Assembly (NCBI RefSeq): GCF_013426975.1 | Contig: NZ_JACCPY010000014.1 | Location: 1-64,000, forward strand | DNA from: Sphaerotilus sulfidivorans | Lineage (GTDB): Bacteria > Pseudomonadota > Gammaproteobacteria > Burkholderiales > Burkholderiaceae_C | Direction: 5' to 3' | Length of the DNA stretch: 64,000 bases | In this document: piece after piece, positions 1 through 9,626 of the stretch | Layout: every line of letters begins with the position of its first letter | How positions within the stretch are numbered: the stretch's first letter is position 1 | Position numbers and translations under genes: made by a program | The notes under the pieces: generated by a model | Databases searched by the model: none | What the model was told of the DNA's origin: nothing | Seen by the model: only the letters and a program-made list of their open reading frames with translations

Positions 1-72
1 CGCGTTGTCGCCGCCGAGCAGGATGTCGATCATGATGATCTGGCCGACGGCAAGCCAGAACTCGGGGGTCAT
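1..72 (-). CDS. TerC-family integral membrane protein, N-terminal fragment
   Basis: Only the first 24 codons lie in the window; the gene runs off its left edge. The visible peptide starts MTPEFWLAVGQ and continues into IDILLGGDNA, the hallmark first membrane segment of the TerC/YjbE family, whose aspartates and GGDN motif sit inside helix one. Family members are polytopic inner-membrane proteins linked to tellurite resistance or metal (for example Mn) efflux. The ATG overlaps the stop codon of the upstream bcsC (ATGA), so the two are probably co-transcribed. Family assignment rests on this short but distinctive stretch. Confidence 0.75.
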   Translation of the reverse strand, partial: MTPEFWLAVGQIIMIDILLGGDNA

Positions 73-2813
73 AAACTGTTCCATGGGCAGAAGGGCGGTG
101 GCGTTCCGCGAAGAAAGGAAAGTGTGGTCACCGCCGCGGCCAGCGGCGTGGCGCGACGCTGCGCGAACGGGTTGGCCGCCATGCGCGGCTGGCCCCACTG
201 CGCCACCGCCGCCGGCTGCTGCGCGGCCATCGCCAGGCGCAGGTATTCGGACGCCTTGGCGAACTGGCCGCGGGCGCGGTAGTGGCGGGCCTGCTGCGCC
301 AGCACCTCCGGTCGGTCGGGCGCGAGGCGGCGGGCCTGCTCGAGCGCCTGCGCCGCGGTGTCGCGGTCCTTGCGGGCATCGGCGGCGGCAGCCAGGCCCA
401 GCCAGGCGTCGACCTCCTCCGGGCGCTCGCGCAGCACCGACTCATAGAGCGCGATCGCCGCATCGGGCTCGCTGGCGCCCAGATGCATGCGCGCCAGCGC
501 CATCTGCAGCCGCGGCTCGCCCGGGCGCTCCTGCATCAGCGGCGCGATCGCTTCCCAGGCCGAGGCCAGATCGCCGGCCTCGCGCAGCAGGTCGGCCTGG
601 CGCACCGAGTAGCCCAGGCGCAGCTCGTCGAGATCGCGGCGCTGCGCCGGGCCGAGCTGCTGCAGACGCGCCATCGAGATCAGCTGGCCCAGCACCCGCG
701 ACAGCTCGGCATCCTGGCGGGTCTGCAGCAGCAGCGCGGCATGGCGCAGCAGCAGCGCCGGGCCGGCCTGCGGCTGCGCGGCCAGCGTGGCGCGGATCAG
801 CTGCGCCGCACGCGCCTCGTGGCCGAGATCGAGATAGGCGCCCGCCACCGCGCTGATCAGGTCCGGATCCTGGCCGGCGGCGCCTTCGGCCTCGGCCAGC
901 AGCGCGGCCGCGGCCGAGGGCTGGCCGGCGCGGTACAGCGCCACCGCCTCGGCGGCCTGCTCCTGCACCGCCATGCGGCGATGCAGCTGCGCCATCGCCG
1001 CCGAGCGCTGCGCACGCGGGATCTGCTCGAGCGAGGCCAGCGCGCCGGCGTGATCCTTCAGCTCGGCCTGCAGCAGTGCACGGGCCTGCAGCGCATCGAG
1101 CCGCTCGGCGCCGGCGGCGGGCAGCGCCATCGCGTCGAGCTGCGCGCGGGCCTCGTCCAGCCGGTTCTGGCGCACCAGCAGCTGGCCCAGCGCCAGACGT
1201 GCCCAGGCCGACTGCGGCGCCAGCGCCACCGCCTGCTCCAGCAGCGCCTGCGCGCCGACGCTGTCGCCGCGCTGCTGCGCCTGCTCGGCCTGCAGCCGCA
1301 GCTGGTTGGCGCGCAGCGTGCCGGCGCCTCCCAGGCGGGCGAGCTGGCTGTCGTCGAGTTCGCGGATCATCGCCTGGGCCTGGTCGACCCGGCCGCTGGC
1401 GCCCAGCACGCTGATCAGCCCGGCCAGCGCGCGCACCGGGCGCGGCGTGGCCTGCAGCGCGGCGCGGTAGGCGCTCTCGGCCTGCGGCAGACGGCCCTGG
1501 GCCGCGAGCAGGTCGCCCAGCAGGATCTGGGCCTCGGGCTCCTTCGGATCGGATTCGACCGCCGCCCGCGCCAGGCGCAGCGCACGGTCGGTGTCGCCGG
1601 CCTGGCGGGCGGCGTTGGCCTCGCCCAGCGCCTGCCAGTGGCGGGCGGTGCGCTCCATCGTCTTCCAGCGGCTGCCCGCCGGCTGCGCGGTGGCCCGGCC
1701 CAGCAGCTCGACCGCCTCGTCGAAGCGTTCCTGGCGCAGCCGCGTCAGCCCCAGGCCGCCGAGCGCGTCGACCTCGCGCGGACGCTGGCGCAGCAGGGTC
1801 TCGAACTGGCTGGCGGCCGTGTCGAGCTCTCCGGCATCCAGTGCGGCATAGGCGGCCTTCATCGCCAGATCGCGCGGCGAGGGCGCGGCGGGCACGGCGC
1901 TGGCGCTGGCGCTGCCGGCCGGCGTCTTCTCTCGCGCCTGCAGCAGCGCGCTCAGGCGCGGGTCCGGGCCGACGCTGCTGATGTACTGGCGCAGCTGGGC
2001 CGGATCGGCCGCGCTGCCCGACCACAGCAGCGCCTGCAGCCAGGCGGTGCGTGCGTCCTGGCGTACGCTGTTGGGCACGTCGGTGCGCGCCGCCAGCGCG
2101 CTGAGGCGGCGGATCGCCTCGTTGCGGGTGGGCATGCGGTAGCTCAGGTGCCGGGCATAGGCCAGCTGGACCTGCCCCTGGCTGGGCTGGGCCTGGGCCA
2201 GCCGCTCCAGGCCGATGCGCGCCTCGTCCCAGCCCTCGTTGGTGCCGCCCAGCGTCTGGTAGTACTCGAGCGCCAGCTCGTCATTGGCCGGCTTCGTCCC
2301 CAGCGCCTCGCGGTAGGAGCGCGAGGCCGCGTCCGCCTGGCCCGCCTGGGCCTGCTGGCGTGCGGTGGCCAGCAGGGCCTGGCTCGTGGTGCGGGTGCGC
2401 ACCTGGCGGCTCAGCCGCTCCAGCGCCGGATGATCGGGCCGGACCTTGCGCAGCCGGTCGACATAGGACTGGGCTTCCTCGAAGCGGCTCTCGTCGATGT
2501 TCAGCACCGCCATGCCCTGCAGCGCGTCGGGATGGCGCGGATCGACCGCCAGCAGCTTGCCCCAGAGCTGGCGGGCCATGTCGGGGCGGCGGTTGCGTTC
2601 CCAGTGGCGGGCCTGCTCGATCAGCGTCTGCGTCGCGGCGGTGGTGGAGGCGCCTTCGGTCGACGGGCTGGCCGCGGCGGCGCTGCCGCTGGCGCTGCCC
2701 TGCGCGTGCGCGGCGCCGCCGAGCAGCAGCAGGCAGCCCAGCGCGACGAGATGCACGGGAAAGGCCGCGCCGGGGCGCAGGCCGTTCAGGCGGAGGTCGG
2801 AAGAGGTCGGCAT
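69..2813 (-). CDS. bcsC: BcsC-like TPR protein lacking the outer-membrane barrel
   Basis: Periplasmic tetratricopeptide scaffold of the cellulose export machinery. The 914-residue product has an N-terminal signal peptide (hydrophobic VHLVALGCLLLLGG, then AHAQG cleavage region at about residues 17-39) followed by tandem TPRs to about residue 880. Standard BcsC proteins are about 1150-1300 residues and end in a beta-barrel that forms the outer-membrane pore. Here the reading frame ends in a low-complexity tail of about 35 residues (FLRGTPPPFCPWNSL at the end) and terC begins at once, so the barrel is not encoded at this locus. The ATG at 2813 was chosen because it precedes the signal peptide; it overlaps bcsZ by 28 nt. 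Function as an exporter is therefore doubtful unless a barrel is supplied from elsewhere. Confidence 0.85.
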   Translation of the reverse strand: MPTSSDLRLNGLRPGAAFPVHLVALGCLLLLGGAAHAQGSASGSAAAASPSTEGASTTAATQTLIEQARHWERNRRPDMARQLWGKLLAVDPRHPDALQGMAVLNIDESRFEEAQSYVDRLRKVRPDHPALERLSRQVRTRTTSQALLATARQQAQAGQADAASRSYREALGTKPANDELALEYYQTLGGTNEGWDEARIGLERLAQAQPSQGQVQLAYARHLSYRMPTRNEAIRRLSALAARTDVPNSVRQDARTAWLQALLWSGSAADPAQLRQYISSVGPDPRLSALLQAREKTPAGSASASAVPAAPSPRDLAMKAAYAALDAGELDTAASQFETLLRQRPREVDALGGLGLTRLRQERFDEAVELLGRATAQPAGSRWKTMERTARHWQALGEANAARQAGDTDRALRLARAAVESDPKEPEAQILLGDLLAAQGRLPQAESAYRAALQATPRPVRALAGLISVLGASGRVDQAQAMIRELDDSQLARLGGAGTLRANQLRLQAEQAQQRGDSVGAQALLEQAVALAPQSAWARLALGQLLVRQNRLDEARAQLDAMALPAAGAERLDALQARALLQAELKDHAGALASLEQIPRAQRSAAMAQLHRRMAVQEQAAEAVALYRAGQPSAAAALLAEAEGAAGQDPDLISAVAGAYLDLGHEARAAQLIRATLAAQPQAGPALLLRHAALLLQTRQDAELSRVLGQLISMARLQQLGPAQRRDLDELRLGYSVRQADLLREAGDLASAWEAIAPLMQERPGEPRLQMALARMHLGASEPDAAIALYESVLRERPEEVDAWLGLAAAADARKDRDTAAQALEQARRLAPDRPEVLAQQARHYRARGQFAKASEYLRLAMAAQQPAAVAQWGQPRMAANPFAQRRATPLAAAVTTLSFLRGTPPPFCPWNSL

Positions 2814-4177
2814 GTCGGATCCAGAGGAGCGGTCGGATAGCGGACCGGTGCGCGGCGGATCAGCAGACCGTCGGCACCGGACTGCCAGCGGCCCTGCAGC
2901 GCGCCGATGGCGAACAGCATCAGCACCAGGTCGTAATAGCGCAGCGGCTGGCTCATCGCGGCCTGCAGCCGCGTGAGCCGGCGCGCCAGCGCCGCGCGGT
3001 CGCCCAGCGCGGCCAGATAGGGCAGGGCGACCGCATCGAAGCCGGGCGGTCCGGCCTCGATCAGCGTCGCGCGGGTGGTCGAGAGCTTGCCCGGCGGCGG
3101 ACCGTCGCCCTGCAGCCAGGGCTGCAGGCCGCCGAGCGCGCGCAGCAGCGTGGCGCGCACCGGGTCGCCCGGCGGCAGCACCGCCGCCCACAGGTAGCAG
3201 CGGATGGCGTCATAGCCGCCGATGTCGCCCTTTTCCGCGTCATGCGTCAGCCAGCGGCCGCTGACGCCGCCGGGCAGCGACATGCGCGAGCGCTCGAGCT
3301 GCCAGGTGACCCAGTCCGGCGCCAGTCCGTTCAGGCTGACCGCCTGGATCATCTTCACGCCCTGCTGCGCCAGCTCTGCCCACGGGCCCTGCGGGTCATG
3401 GGTGGCCAGCGCGCGCAGCTGGTGCACCGCGCTGTAGCTCGGGTTGAAGCGCCATTGCTGGCGGTCCGCGGAGACGAAGCCCTGCGGGCCGGGCAGCAGC
3501 ATCAGGCCCAGGCCGGGCACATCGACCACTTCCTCGCGCTGCACCCGCCTCAGGATGGCGCGGGCGGTGTCGGCATGGGCGGGCTGCTTCCAGAGCCGAG
3601 CGGCCTCGAACAGCGCCTGCGCCAGCCACAGGTCGGCATCCGAGGCGGCGTTGGCGTCGAGCACGCCCCAGCGGCCGTCGCGCAGGCCCCATTGCCAGGC
3701 CGGCAGCCGGGCCGAGAAGTCGCCGCCGGCCAGGTTGTGCCGGGTCCAGTCCAGCACCTTGTCGAAGCGCGCCCGGTCATCGGCGACCAGCGCGAAGAAC
3801 AGGGTGTAGGTCTGGCTCTCCGAGGTGCTGACCCGCTCGGGCGTGTCATGGTCGACCACCCGGCCGTCGGGCTGCACGCACTGGGCGACGAAGCGGCGCC
3901 AGAGATGATCGAAGTCCAGGCAGGTGCCGGGCGGCGGGGCGGGGGCGGGCGGCGGATCGGCCACCGGCGTCAGCGCGGCCGTGGCGGTCGCGGGCGGTCG
4001 TGCGGCAGAAGGTGCGGCGCCGGCCCCGCTCTCGACGCAGCCGGCCAGCGCGCCCAGCCCCAGGCCGAGGCTGCCCAGGCCGGCGCCGAGCAGCTGTCGG
4101 CGTGCCGCATCGACCGCGGGCGGCCGGGCAGGGGCGGCCGGCTCAGAGCGGCGAGCCCGCTCGGCGTCGTATCGCAT
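2786..4177 (-). CDS. bcsZ: Endo-1,4-beta-glucanase BcsZ (glycoside hydrolase family 8)
   Basis: Periplasmic cellulase that trims nascent glucan during export; 463 residues. The GH8 signature is visible: SESQTYTLFFALVADDRARF holds the catalytic acid glutamate (the family normally has SEGQSY), and GGYDAIRCYLWAAVL holds the catalytic base region. The N terminus is unusual: about 25 hydrophilic residues, then ARRQLLGAG and a hydrophobic run ending LAGC. This suggests a Tat-type leader with a lipobox, so the enzyme may be membrane-anchored; that is inference. A Pro/Ala linker follows. The gene overlaps bcsB by 35 nt and bcsC by 28 nt, implying translational coupling. Confidence 0.9.
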   Translation of the reverse strand: MRYDAERARRSEPAAPARPPAVDAARRQLLGAGLGSLGLGLGALAGCVESGAGAAPSAARPPATATAALTPVADPPPAPAPPPGTCLDFDHLWRRFVAQCVQPDGRVVDHDTPERVSTSESQTYTLFFALVADDRARFDKVLDWTRHNLAGGDFSARLPAWQWGLRDGRWGVLDANAASDADLWLAQALFEAARLWKQPAHADTARAILRRVQREEVVDVPGLGLMLLPGPQGFVSADRQQWRFNPSYSAVHQLRALATHDPQGPWAELAQQGVKMIQAVSLNGLAPDWVTWQLERSRMSLPGGVSGRWLTHDAEKGDIGGYDAIRCYLWAAVLPPGDPVRATLLRALGGLQPWLQGDGPPPGKLSTTRATLIEAGPPGFDAVALPYLAALGDRAALARRLTRLQAAMSQPLRYYDLVLMLFAIGALQGRWQSGADGLLIRRAPVRYPTAPLDPTCRPLPTSA

Positions 4178-6593
4178 GGCGTTGCAGCAGCACGAAGGTG
4201 ATCAGGGACAGGGCGAGGATGGCGCCGAACAGCACCAGCCACAGCAGCACCGGCTTGTTGGAGAGTTCCCAGCGCAGTCGGGTCAGCCAGGGCAGCTCGC
4301 CCGAGCCGTAGGTCGGATCGGCATACCAGGGCCTCACGCCCTCGGGCGTCTCGTCGCGCACGCTCGACAGGTGGCCGTGAATGCGCCGCAGCCGCTCGGC
4401 ATCGGCCAGCGCGTCGGTCAGCAGTTCCAGGTCGGCAGCGGTCGCGCCGATCAGCGCCACCACGCTGCGACCGGCGCGCAGCGGCGACTCGAAGCCGGCG
4501 ATCACCGCCGGCGCCTCGACCGAGCGGAAGGTCTGCTGCGGCAGCGGCGGGAACTTCGGGCGCTGCCACAGACCGTGCAGCCAGCGTTGCCAGAACGGCA
4601 CTTCCTGCGTCTCGGGCAGGTCGCCACTGCCGGCCACCGGCAGGTCCCGGAAGGGCATCGCGCGCACCCATTCGGTGAACAGCGGCTGGCTGCCGGCGCT
4701 GCCGATGACCACCAGCTCGCGCTGCGCGACCCGGTCGATCTCGCGCACCCGCACCACCTCGAGCAGACGCCCGGCCACTCCGCTGCCTTCGCCCAGCCGC
4801 GAGGCCACGCCGAGCATCGCGTCGATCTCCTCGCGCATCGGCAGGTCCGGCAGCACGATCGCGGTCTCCGACAGGTCGGCCATGCGGGTGAAGGGAAATC
4901 CGGCATTGGCGAACGCGGCCAGATCCGGCATCGGCAGGTAGTGCGGCACGTCCGAGAAGTCGATCGTCGAGCTGCCGTCGATGATGGTCGAGGGCAGGCT
5001 CCAGGCCTCGTCGGGGCGGCCGCCCTGGCTGTTCTCGGCCTGGGCCTCGCGCAGGCACTGGGCGCGCTCGTCGAAGGGACCGTGGTCGATGCGGATGTTG
5101 ACCGCGTTGTAGGAGCGGGTGCCCAGGCTCTCGACCGGCAGGCGGATGCGGTGGCGGTGCTCGCGCTTGACCTCCTTGTCGTCGATCTGCTGCCACAGCT
5201 GCTCGAGCCAGCGCCGGGGCTGGCCGGCGGCCAGGTTCTCGGCGAGCAGCGGCTCCTCGTTGTTCAGGCGCAGCTCGATGCTGGCCTGCTCCGGCCGGGG
5301 ATCGCTGAACGGTCGCGGCGAGTGGGTCAGGCGCAGGTCGATCGGCACCACCCGTTCCCGCCAGGCGAACAGGTCGGGCGGCAGGCGCATCTGCAGCGAG
5401 GTCATCATCGAGTTGCCCATCGCGTCCGGCAGCGTGCCGGAGAAGCCCAGCTGATCCAGCTGATCCTGTCGCAGCAGCTCGTCGAAGCGCACCGGCCGCT
5501 GGGTGCTGGTCCAGCGCAGTGCGTCATGGGGCTGGCGCGGCGCGACCTCGGGCAGGGTGTCGATCACCGCCGAGCTGCCCTGGGCCGGCAGCTGGCCGCG
5601 CACCAGGGCCTCCACCGCCCGGCGCAGCTCGGTGCCGTCGCGGCCGAGCAGGTAGAGCACCTTGGCCCCGGGGCGCGAGGGATGGCTGCCCAGCACCACG
5701 GTGGCGCCGGTGATCGGCGGCAGGCTGACGCCGGCCGGGCGGTCCTGCGCGGTGGCCAGCACGATCGCATGGCCGGCCGGCAGGTCGGCACGCGAGCGGA
5801 TGCGCGCACCGCGGTGCCCGGCCAGCGCGCCGAACCAGGACGCCAGCTGCCCGGCGGCCTGCAGCGTCGAGCCGTCCGGCCGGTCCGAGGTCACCAGCGT
5901 CACCTCGGTTTGGCCCGGGTCGCGGCGGTCGAAGAAGGGCGAGGGCAGCACCGACAGGTCGTTGGCCAGCGGCAGCGGCTGCACGGTCAGCTGCAGGCTC
6001 GAATGGCCGTTGACGCTGACCCGCGGGAACTGCGCGCTGTCGCACTGCGGCGGTGCGGCGAACTGCACCGTCAGCTCGTTGCTGTCGGTCAGCAGCTTCG
6101 GGTCGAGCTCCAGTCGGGTCGAGAACTGGCCGCTGCGGTCCAGCCCGGAGGCCGGCGGCACCGCGATCCGTCCGACCGTCTCGCTGTTGAGCTTGACCAC
6201 CAGCAGATCGTTGCGTCCGAGCAGATCGGGCGAGGGCGCCAGCATCAGCGTCAGGGTCGCGCGGCGCACCAGCTCGTCGGTGCGCAGCTCGAAATGCAGC
6301 CGCTGGCGGAACTGGCCGCGACGGACCTCGTGCGGATGGTGCACCTGCCCGATCTGGCTGAACGGCAGCGTCAGCTCGCGGCCCTCGGCGTTGCGGCGCA
6401 CGGTGAACTTCAGGGCGCCTGCGGTTTCTGGCGGTGGCAGGATCGGCGGGACGGGATGCTCCGGCGGGGCGGCAGTCCGGGCGGGCTCGATGCGCTCCGG
6501 TGTGCCCCGGGTCTGGCCGGACCAGGCCGGCGCCAGCAGGCACAGCGTCGCCGCCGCCAGCGCGGCCTTCAGGTTCAGGGGACGCCTCATCAT
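4143..6593 (-). CDS. bcsB: Cellulose synthase periplasmic subunit BcsB
   Basis: Partner of BcsA: a periplasmic protein anchored by one C-terminal helix that guides the nascent glucan and is needed for synthase activity. The 816-residue product has an N-terminal signal peptide (LKAALAAATLCLLAPAWS) and a C-terminal membrane anchor (WLVLFGAILALSLITFVLL) followed by a basic tail, as in the family; E. coli BcsB is about 780 residues. The chosen ATG at 6593 overlaps the bcsA stop (ATGATGAGG); the adjacent ATG at 6590 is equally possible. The gene lies in the bcsA-bcsB-bcsZ-bcsC order. Confidence 0.92.
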   Translation of the reverse strand: MMRRPLNLKAALAAATLCLLAPAWSGQTRGTPERIEPARTAAPPEHPVPPILPPPETAGALKFTVRRNAEGRELTLPFSQIGQVHHPHEVRRGQFRQRLHFELRTDELVRRATLTLMLAPSPDLLGRNDLLVVKLNSETVGRIAVPPASGLDRSGQFSTRLELDPKLLTDSNELTVQFAAPPQCDSAQFPRVSVNGHSSLQLTVQPLPLANDLSVLPSPFFDRRDPGQTEVTLVTSDRPDGSTLQAAGQLASWFGALAGHRGARIRSRADLPAGHAIVLATAQDRPAGVSLPPITGATVVLGSHPSRPGAKVLYLLGRDGTELRRAVEALVRGQLPAQGSSAVIDTLPEVAPRQPHDALRWTSTQRPVRFDELLRQDQLDQLGFSGTLPDAMGNSMMTSLQMRLPPDLFAWRERVVPIDLRLTHSPRPFSDPRPEQASIELRLNNEEPLLAENLAAGQPRRWLEQLWQQIDDKEVKREHRHRIRLPVESLGTRSYNAVNIRIDHGPFDERAQCLREAQAENSQGGRPDEAWSLPSTIIDGSSTIDFSDVPHYLPMPDLAAFANAGFPFTRMADLSETAIVLPDLPMREEIDAMLGVASRLGEGSGVAGRLLEVVRVREIDRVAQRELVVIGSAGSQPLFTEWVRAMPFRDLPVAGSGDLPETQEVPFWQRWLHGLWQRPKFPPLPQQTFRSVEAPAVIAGFESPLRAGRSVVALIGATAADLELLTDALADAERLRRIHGHLSSVRDETPEGVRPWYADPTYGSGELPWLTRLRWELSNKPVLLWLVLFGAILALSLITFVLLQRHAIRRRAGSPL

Positions 6594-8872
6594 GCGGATG
6601 CGGACGAGGCCGGCGGTGCGGCGCCGCCGTTGCGGCGCAGGAAGACCTGCGCGCAGCCGCGCAGGCCGAGCCGGCACACTTCCGCCAGCGCATAGGCCGG
6701 CCGGTCGGGGTGGTGACGATCCTGCACGCCGAGCCAGGTGTCGGCGCGCGCGAAGGTGCACTGCACCAGATCCATCTGCTGCTCCAGCGACATGTCCTCG
6801 AAGCTGAGGCCGTGCGAGCGGCCGTTGCGGAAGGCGACCCGGGCGCTGAAGCGAGGCGGCTCGTCGCCGCGTTCCATCCACAGCGTCAGCGGGGTGTCGC
6901 GCTCGAAGGCCAGGCCGTCGGGCATGCGCACCTTCAGGCCACCTTCGGAGAAGTCCTCGGTCTCGGCATGGAAGGGCGCGGTGCCCGGGCCCTGCAGCCG
7001 CACCGGCAGTCCGAACTGCACCCGGTGCGACTGGCGCACCTGGCGGGTCTCGGACGCGGCGGAGGCGGCGGCGCCGAGGATCATCAGGTTGTAGACGGTC
7101 CACAGCATGTTCAGCACGACCGTCTCGATCTGGTCGTTGCTGTCATGCAGCTTGTAGTCCAGCCCCGGCACGCCCAGGTCGCCCCAGCCGAACTGCAGCG
7201 CGGCCATGCGCAGCAGGCCGACCACCATGCCCGCCATGTTCACGCTCAGCAGCACCACATAGGGCCGCGCGATGCCCCAGTCGAAGTAGTCGCGCTCGAT
7301 GTAGCCGCCCTTGGCGGTGACGTTGAACTTGCCGGCCTTCGGGTTGATGACCGCGTACAGCGTCGGGCGGAAGATGTACCAGGCCAGCACCGCCTCGTAG
7401 ACCTCGGCCCAGAAGGAGTGCCGGAACTGGCCCTGCACCCGCGAGTTGACCTGGTTGGCGTGCGACAGGTGAGGCAGCGCCATCGCCGCGATCATCAGCG
7501 CGCTTTCCTGGATGACATGCGCGCCGAAGAACAGATAGGCCAGCGGCGCGGTCAGGAAGATCAGCCGCGGGATGCCGTAGAAGAAGTGCAGCATCGCGTT
7601 CGAGTAGCACAGCCGCTGCGCCAGCGTCAGCCCCGGGCCCAGCAGCGGGCAGTCGGTGCGGAAGATCTGCGCCATGCCGCGCGCCCAGCGGATGCGCTGG
7701 CCCACATGCGCCGACAGGCTCTCGGTGGCCAGGCCGGCGGCCTGCGGGATCGAGATGTAGGCGGTGGTGTAGCCCTTGCGGTGCATCTTCAGCGCGGTGT
7801 GCGCATCCTCGGTGACCGTCTCGACCGCCACGCCGCCCACTTCCAGCAGCGGATCGCGCCGCAGCACCGCGCAGGAGCCGCAGAAGAAGGTCGCGTTCCA
7901 GAAGTCGTTGCCGTCCTGGACCAGGCCGTAGAACAGCTCGCCCTCGTTCGGGATGCGGCCGAAGGTGCCCAGGTTGCGCTCGAAGGGGTCCGGCGAGAAG
8001 AAATGGTGCGGCGTCTGCATCATCGCCAGTTTCGGATCGCGGTAGAACCAGCCGATCGTCATCTGCAGGAAGGAGCGCGTCGGGATGTGGTCGCAGTCGA
8101 AGATGGCGATGAACTCGCCGCGGGTGTTCTTCAGCGCCTCGTTGATGTTGCCGGCCTTGGCGTGGCGGTTGTGGTTGCGGATCACCCAGTTGACGCCGAC
8201 CTCCTCGGCGAACTGCTTGAACTCCTCGCGCCGGCCGTCGTCCAGGATGTGGATGTGCAGCTTGTCGATCGGCCAGTCGATGGCCATCGCCGCCAGCACC
8301 GTCGGCTTGACCACCTTCAGCGGCTCGTTGTAGGACGGGATGAAGATGTCGACATGCGGCCAGTCCTCGATCGGCAGGTTCAGCGCCACCGGGCGACGCT
8401 GCAGCGGCCAGATCGTCTGGATGAAGCCCAGCACCAGCACCACCCAGGCATAGATCTCGGCCACGATCAGGCCGGTGCCGAAGAAGATGTCGACCGCCTT
8501 GTCCATGTGCATGGTCTCGGTCAGCCGCCAGTACAGATAGCGTGTCGAGACGGTCAGCGAGACGAAGGTCATCACCAGCGTGATCAGCCGCCCCGGGTAC
8601 TTGTTCAGCACCCAGGTGCAGGCGAAGCACAGCACGCCGAAGATGAACTGCTCCTCGAGCTCGAGCGGCACCGACATCACGGTGACCATCAGGAAGAGGC
8701 CGCACAGCAGCAGGCCGGCCTGCAGCGCGCGGTATTGCCACAGCCGCCAGCCGGTGATCGGCCACAGCGAGTCCAGCAGCGTGCGGGCATGCATCGGCTG
8801 CCGGTGGTGGGGGCGCGAGCGCTGCGGCTTCAGCCGGGATCTCAGCGAACGAAGGCGCGGCAGTTCGGCCAT
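6590..8872 (-). CDS. bcsA: Cellulose synthase catalytic subunit BcsA (UDP-forming, PilZ domain)
   Basis: Inner-membrane family 2 glycosyltransferase that polymerises UDP-glucose and threads the chain through the membrane; activated by cyclic di-GMP. In the 760-residue protein the catalytic residues are all present: DD at 211-212, DCD at 259-261, TED at 354-356 and QRIRW at 392-396. The gating-loop motif FNVTAKG is at 516-522. The C-terminal PilZ domain has RQSHR at 613-617 and DFSEGG at 640-645, the two c-di-GMP-binding motifs, so allosteric control looks intact. Several membrane helices flank the catalytic domain. The gene starts 47 nt after bcsP and overlaps bcsB by 4 nt. Confidence 0.96.
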   Translation of the reverse strand: MAELPRLRSLRSRLKPQRSRPHHRQPMHARTLLDSLWPITGWRLWQYRALQAGLLLCGLFLMVTVMSVPLELEEQFIFGVLCFACTWVLNKYPGRLITLVMTFVSLTVSTRYLYWRLTETMHMDKAVDIFFGTGLIVAEIYAWVVLVLGFIQTIWPLQRRPVALNLPIEDWPHVDIFIPSYNEPLKVVKPTVLAAMAIDWPIDKLHIHILDDGRREEFKQFAEEVGVNWVIRNHNRHAKAGNINEALKNTRGEFIAIFDCDHIPTRSFLQMTIGWFYRDPKLAMMQTPHHFFSPDPFERNLGTFGRIPNEGELFYGLVQDGNDFWNATFFCGSCAVLRRDPLLEVGGVAVETVTEDAHTALKMHRKGYTTAYISIPQAAGLATESLSAHVGQRIRWARGMAQIFRTDCPLLGPGLTLAQRLCYSNAMLHFFYGIPRLIFLTAPLAYLFFGAHVIQESALMIAAMALPHLSHANQVNSRVQGQFRHSFWAEVYEAVLAWYIFRPTLYAVINPKAGKFNVTAKGGYIERDYFDWGIARPYVVLLSVNMAGMVVGLLRMAALQFGWGDLGVPGLDYKLHDSNDQIETVVLNMLWTVYNLMILGAAASAASETRQVRQSHRVQFGLPVRLQGPGTAPFHAETEDFSEGGLKVRMPDGLAFERDTPLTLWMERGDEPPRFSARVAFRNGRSHGLSFEDMSLEQQMDLVQCTFARADTWLGVQDRHHPDRPAYALAEVCRLGLRGCAQVFLRRNGGAAPPASSASA

Positions 8873-8919
8873 GGGGTCGGGGGCGTCAGCGGGAAACAGG
8901 TCAGCAGGTCAGCCCGCGC

Positions 8920-9570
8920 TCATCGGGGCAGCGACGAGGCGAGACGATCGAAGAGTCGGTCGAGCCGCTGCGTCGGTGCGGCAGCAGGCTCTCGCGAGGT
9001 GCCGGCCGAGCCCTCGCCCAAGGCGGAAAGATCGAGTCCGTCGGCAGGCCGGGCGTCGCCGCTGAGCCGGCGTGCCAGGCTGGAGAGCGATGTCGGCCGG
9101 GCCGTTGCGGCCGGAACCTCGACAGCCAGTGTCGGGGCTGGCTCCGTGCGGGGGGCTGGTGCTTGCAACAGGAATGCAACAGGTGTTGCCGCGGCGGCCT
9201 GCAGCGGGGCGAACCGTGCCTCGGTGTCCTCGGGGTTTTCCGCAGGATCGAGGCGAATATCAGCTGATTCTCCGGCGGAAGATTCTCCAGCCGGGGCAGG
9301 TTCCACAGTTTCCGTGTCGACCTGCGCTGCGACGGTTTCCGACAGGGCAAGTTCGGCCAGGGCGGGCGCAGGTGCGACGGCGGGGGGCTCGTCCTGGGGG
9401 CCCTGCGGCAGATCGGCAGGCACGGTCAGCGCTGCGGGCTGGGTGCGGCCGAACAGGCCGCGACGGCTGTGGCCGCCGCGCGCCGCGTTGTACTTGCTCA
9501 CGTCCTGGTAGATCCCGGCCTCCGGACCGATCTGACGCAGGAGGTTGCTGATGTCGTCGCCGATGTTCAT
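8920..9570 (-). CDS. bcsP: Cellulose biosynthesis protein BcsP
   Basis: A 216-residue Pro/Ala/Glu-rich protein beginning MNIGDDISNLLRQIG and containing GIYQDVSKYNAARGG, which I recognise as the N-terminal signature of BcsP. BcsP is an accessory protein found with bcsD in beta- and some gammaproteobacterial type I cellulose operons. The middle is low-complexity and probably disordered; the C terminus is amphipathic (RLDRLFDRLASSLPR). Its molecular role is not settled; a function in positioning or organising the synthase has been proposed. In related operons bcsQ usually follows, but here only 47 nt separate bcsP from bcsA. The ATG at 9570 follows a purine-rich stretch with AGGGAG in the mRNA. 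Confidence 0.75.
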   Translation of the reverse strand: MNIGDDISNLLRQIGPEAGIYQDVSKYNAARGGHSRRGLFGRTQPAALTVPADLPQGPQDEPPAVAPAPALAELALSETVAAQVDTETVEPAPAGESSAGESADIRLDPAENPEDTEARFAPLQAAAATPVAFLLQAPAPRTEPAPTLAVEVPAATARPTSLSSLARRLSGDARPADGLDLSALGEGSAGTSREPAAAPTQRLDRLFDRLASSLPR

Positions 9571-9626
9571 CGTTCGGGCTCCCTGTAGGCGGTGTCTGGG
9601 CGGTGGTCTGGCGGTGGTGGCAGGCG

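Noticed and set aside
282-2840. Open frame of about 850 codons on the plus strand opposite bcsC
   Set aside because: It is antisense to a well-supported TPR gene; composition is Arg/Gln/Gly/Ala-rich without any domain, typical of long spurious frames in very GC-rich DNA.
6434-9511. Open frame of about 1025 codons on the plus strand opposite bcsA
   Set aside because: Lies wholly opposite bcsA, whose catalytic and PilZ motifs are intact; the antisense peptide has no recognisable domain.
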